Assembly (NCBI GenBank): GCA_025055115.1
Contig: JANWYJ010000056.1
Coordinates: 1-64,000 of the forward strand
Source: Gemmata sp.
Lineage (GTDB): Bacteria > Planctomycetota > Planctomycetia > Gemmatales > Gemmataceae
Length of the DNA stretch: 64,000 bases
Direction of reading: 5' to 3'
The notes under the pieces are model-generated. The model did not search any database. It had not been told where the DNA came from and worked only from the letters and a program-made list of their open reading frames with translations. Within the stretch, counting starts at the first letter, position 1; the number at the start of each line of letters is the position of its first letter. The position numbers and the translations under genes are program-made. Below, piece by piece: positions 61,580-64,000 of the stretch.

Positions 61580-61607
61580 CGGTGAATTCACCAACACGGC
61601 CTTGGCT

Positions 61608-63152
61608 ATGAAAGTTCATCACAAACCGCCGACTCTCGTGAGCATGTGGATGCTCGATGTCTTCTGCTGCGCCCTGGGCTGCGTGTCGTTGCTGTTTCTC
61701 ATCAACAGCCGCATGGCCAGCGACGCGGTAGAAGCCCAAAACACTCTCAACCAACAGCTCGCGGCCACCGAGTGGCAATTAACCGATGCTCTCGGCCAAC
61801 TCCATGACACGCAAAGCCGCCTGACCACCATCGAACGCCAGCGGTCACGCCTGGCCGCTCAGGTCACCGCACTGGAAGAACGTCGTCACCAGCTGATGGC
61901 CCAGGCCACCGCCTTGAGTGAACGGCTCGCCGCAACTCAGGCCGAGAAAGACGACCTAGCCAAGCAACTCGCCACCGCCCGTGCCGACGCTCAGGCCACC
62001 CAAACCCGCCTGGCCACCACCACCCAGGAACTGGCCATCACCCGTCGCGACCTGGCCGCGACCCAAGAGCGACTCCAAAAGAAACTCACGGAGCTTGACA
62101 TCCTGACGAAAAAAGACGCAGCAGCCACGCTCGAGGTCGACCGGTTGCAAAAACTGCTGCGCCACCATGACGACCAACGGCTGGCCCTGGAAAGTCGCGT
62201 CGCGACCCTCAAGAAGGAACTCGCCGAGGTGCAAGCGAAAGGGCTGGCGACACAAAAGGAACTCCAAGCCCAGATCGCGGCGGCCCACATGGCGGCCAAA
62301 GCCGCCGCCGAGGAGTTGGCTTCCGCTCACGCGGCCCTGAAAACCGCCACCGAACAACTGACAGCCGCCAAAGCCCAAGCCAGCAAAAACCAGGAAGAAC
62401 TCGGTGCCACCCGGTTGCAAATCCAACAACTGACCAAGACGATTGACGAGGCCCGCGCGACCATCATCGACCTCCAAGGCGAGAAAGCCAAACTCGCCGA
62501 TCAATTCCACAAGTTCCAGAAGGAAACCGAAGCCCGTTTCGCCGGTATCGCGATGACCGGCAAGAAAGTCGTTTTCATCGTCGATATGTCCGGCAGTATG
62601 GGCAAACGCGATCTGACCACGCTCGACACCAGCAAATGGCCCCTGGTGGTCGAGACCGTTTGTAAGGTCATGCGGAGCATTCCCACCCTGGAAGCGTATC
62701 AGGTAATTGTTTTCTCCAGTTCGGCCCACTGGCTTTTCGGCAGTGGCCAATGGCGGACCTTCACCGGCGAACCCTCCGTGGAGGCGGTTCGCGAAGCCCT
62801 ACTGCAGGTGAAACCCAAAGACGACACCAACATGTACGCCGCCTTCGAGAAGGCGTTTTCTCTGCGGGCCACCGGCCTGGATACGATTTACCTCTTCTCC
62901 GATGGACTACCCACCAGCGGCGAAGGCCTCACCCCGGCCCAAGAGAACCTGTCCGAACAAGAACGGGGTGCTCTTCTGGGCAAGTACGTTCGCGAGAAAC
63001 TTTCGCGCAGTTGGAACCGGGCGGAAAATGGCCAGCCGCGCGTGAAGATCAATTCCATCGGCTTCTACTTCGAAAGTCCCGATGTTGGGGCGTTCTTGTG
63101 GTCCTTATCCCGCGAGAACGATGGTAGCTTCGTGGGTATGTCCAAACCTTAA
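61608..63152 (+). CDS. Asp-containing TM helix, coiled coil and vWA domain protein
   Basis: A 514-residue protein. One transmembrane helix lies at 13-33 (MWMLDVFCCALGCVSLLFLI) with an Asp at residue 17 near its N-terminal side, the position held by the proton-binding Asp in ExbD/TolR helices. Next comes ~270 residues of strongly heptad-patterned coiled coil (QLAATEWQL through KFQKETEAR). A von Willebrand factor A domain follows, with DMSGS at 326-330 as the metal-binding (MIDAS) motif, and LFSDGLPTSG later. The vWA domain and coiled coil would be outside the cytoplasm if the helix is oriented N-in. ATG 61608 was chosen; an in-frame start upstream overlaps the previous gene. It ends just before pgsA (77 bases). 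Confidence 0.88.
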   Translation: MKVHHKPPTLVSMWMLDVFCCALGCVSLLFLINSRMASDAVEAQNTLNQQLAATEWQLTDALGQLHDTQSRLTTIERQRSRLAAQVTALEERRHQLMAQATALSERLAATQAEKDDLAKQLATARADAQATQTRLATTTQELAITRRDLAATQERLQKKLTELDILTKKDAAATLEVDRLQKLLRHHDDQRLALESRVATLKKELAEVQAKGLATQKELQAQIAAAHMAAKAAAEELASAHAALKTATEQLTAAKAQASKNQEELGATRLQIQQLTKTIDEARATIIDLQGEKAKLADQFHKFQKETEARFAGIAMTGKKVVFIVDMSGSMGKRDLTTLDTSKWPLVVETVCKVMRSIPTLEAYQVIVFSSSAHWLFGSGQWRTFTGEPSVEAVREALLQVKPKDDTNMYAAFEKAFSLRATGLDTIYLFSDGLPTSGEGLTPAQENLSEQERGALLGKYVREKLSRSWNRAENGQPRVKINSIGFYFESPDVGAFLWSLSRENDGSFVGMSKP

Positions 63153-63229
63153 GTGGCCCCTCGGCCGCTGTTGGCGGTGGGGGGCCGCACCATAGTGGGA
63201 CGTGAACTGAATCGCGGCGGGCCGTTCTG

Positions 63230-63841
63230 ATGAGTGCCTCAACGCCTTCCCAACCTGAACCATTGCTGCATATCCCGAATCTGCTGTCGTTAGCGCGGAT
63301 TCCCTTGGCTATTGTTCTGTTCTTTTGTATAGTAAAGGCATGGTGGCTGGCGGCCCTCATCGTCTTCGGACTGGCCACCGCGACCGACTGGCTCGATGGC
63401 TGGTGGGCACGCCAGTATGGCCCGCTGACACTTGTGGGGCGCAACCTCGATCCTCTGGCCGACAAAGTGTTGGTCTGCGGAGCGTTCATTTACCTCATTC
63501 CGGTGGAAACAGCCGGGATTTTGCCGTGGATGGTCACGGTCATTGTGTGCCGCGAACTGCTTGTGACCGGGATTCGGGGCATGGTGGAAGCGGCGGGCCA
63601 GAAATTCGGGGCCGATTGGTTCGGCAAACTCAAAATGGTGTTGCAGTGTGCTGTGCTGATGGGGGTTTTCTTGCTGGCGTGGTTGGAATCGTTGTCCCCC
63701 ACCGCGTCGGGGGATGGGAGAGCGGGGGGGCTGCTGGCCCTCTTGAAGGTCCTTCAGGAAATCTTGCTGTGGGCGATGCTCGCCGCAACGGTGGGTAGCG
63801 GGGGGCAATACGTGGTCAAAGCGGTGCGCCTGCTGCGTTGA
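63230..63841 (+). CDS. pgsA: CDP-diacylglycerol-glycerol-3-phosphate 3-phosphatidyltransferase
   Basis: A 203-residue integral membrane enzyme of the CDP-alcohol phosphatidyltransferase family. The signature D-x2-D-G-x2-A-R-x8-G-x3-D-x3-D is complete, starting at DWLDGWWAR and ending in LDPLADK. The N-terminal IPNLLSLARIPLAI and the FGLATATDWLDG context match PgsA, which makes phosphatidylglycerol phosphate. A ~25-residue Gly/Ser-rich stretch (SPTASGDGRAGG) interrupts the C-terminal helices, an unusual insertion. ATG 63230 is the start. It follows the vWA gene by 77 bases in the same direction, but a functional link is not evident. Confidence 0.92.
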   Translation: MSASTPSQPEPLLHIPNLLSLARIPLAIVLFFCIVKAWWLAALIVFGLATATDWLDGWWARQYGPLTLVGRNLDPLADKVLVCGAFIYLIPVETAGILPWMVTVIVCRELLVTGIRGMVEAAGQKFGADWFGKLKMVLQCAVLMGVFLLAWLESLSPTASGDGRAGGLLALLKVLQEILLWAMLAATVGSGGQYVVKAVRLLR

Positions 63842-64000
63842 ATTTTCTTCCACTCCATTCCAACCCAACGTGCAGGGGCAAAGTGGAGCCTTCGCCGAGG
63901 CCAAAGATCGTGGCAAGTGTGTGTGGGGTGAACTTCCTGTTTTGCGTCGGCCATGGCCGATCTATGATGTACCGACCGGGCAAGTGTGTGGGGTGAACTT
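63842..64000. repeat. Intergenic tail with direct repeat
   Basis: The stretch after pgsA has no gene. A 24-base sequence at 63912-63935 beginning GGCAAGTGTGTG returns at 63979-64000, two bases (GT) shorter, ending exactly at the window edge. Whatever follows is out of view. Confidence 0.75.

Noticed and set aside
59451-63152. Zorya defence system (ZorA/ZorB)
   Set aside because: The channel protein is shorter than ZorA with no long cytoplasmic coiled tail; no OmpA-like ZorB, ZorC or helicase ZorD is present; the Asp-TM partner has a vWA rather than an OmpA domain.

Overview
The window looks like a chromosomal segment of a planctomycete, most likely a member of the Gemmataceae or a close relative. 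The support is the gene content: a PSCyt1/DUF1549/DUF1553 gene followed by a DUF1501 gene, two DUF1559 prepilin-like genes with the H-X9-DG C-terminus, two Ser/Thr kinases, a Cys-rich valine/threonine repeat protein resembling the planctomycete YTV wall-protein family, and many secreted proteins without clear assignment. The genus cannot be set from the sequence. Base composition is GC-rich, apart from the first ~560 bases, which are visibly less so. Genes are mostly single or in pairs on both strands. No tRNA, rRNA, CRISPR array, transposase or integrase was seen.

Layout. 1-555: C-terminal end of a superfamily II helicase. 1194-7560 (minus): a 1963-residue TPR protein and a small helical partner. 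8075-15154: a secreted protein, an SDR oxidoreductase, two secreted proteins, and an ABC exporter pair. 15155-19090: the PSCyt1/DUF1501 pair. 19522-26787 (minus): amidase, two DUF1559 genes, Maf, family 9 glycosyltransferase, MFS transporter. 27018-35085: secreted propeller-like protein, alpha/beta hydrolase, membrane protein, DAHP synthase, N-formylglutamate amidohydrolase-like protein, LeuC, TruD. 35299-43325: kinase-PilZ fusion, two hotdog-fold enzymes, GltX, PfkB kinase, lactate-permease family protein. 43815-49187: Cys-rich wall-type protein, secreted protein, second Ser/Thr kinase, leucine-rich-repeat protein. 49288-55933: YebC, TrmJ, OmpH/Skp, LpxC, Gfo/Idh oxidoreductase, metallopeptidase. 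56760-63841: class V aminotransferase, FG-GAP protein, then ExbB/TolQ/MotA-like channel, Hsp70-like protein, coiled-coil vWA protein and PgsA.

How genes work together. OmpH/Skp, LpxC, a GnnA-like oxidoreductase and a heptosyltransferase-family protein point to an outer membrane with lipid A. The most interesting unit is at 59451-63152. A MotA/TolQ/ExbB-type channel gene is followed by a degenerate Hsp70-like protein and by a protein made of one Asp-containing transmembrane helix, a ~270-residue coiled coil and a vWA domain. I infer an ion-driven stator-like complex in which the vWA protein takes the ExbD/MotB place.

A second window-wide signal is the intergenic DNA. Nearly every gap longer than ~150 bases carries short direct duplications (14-43 bases, near-identical, offset 14-85 bases). 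Several copy the end of the adjoining gene, stop codon included, and one copies a ribosome binding site plus start codon, creating a 21-codon leader ORF.
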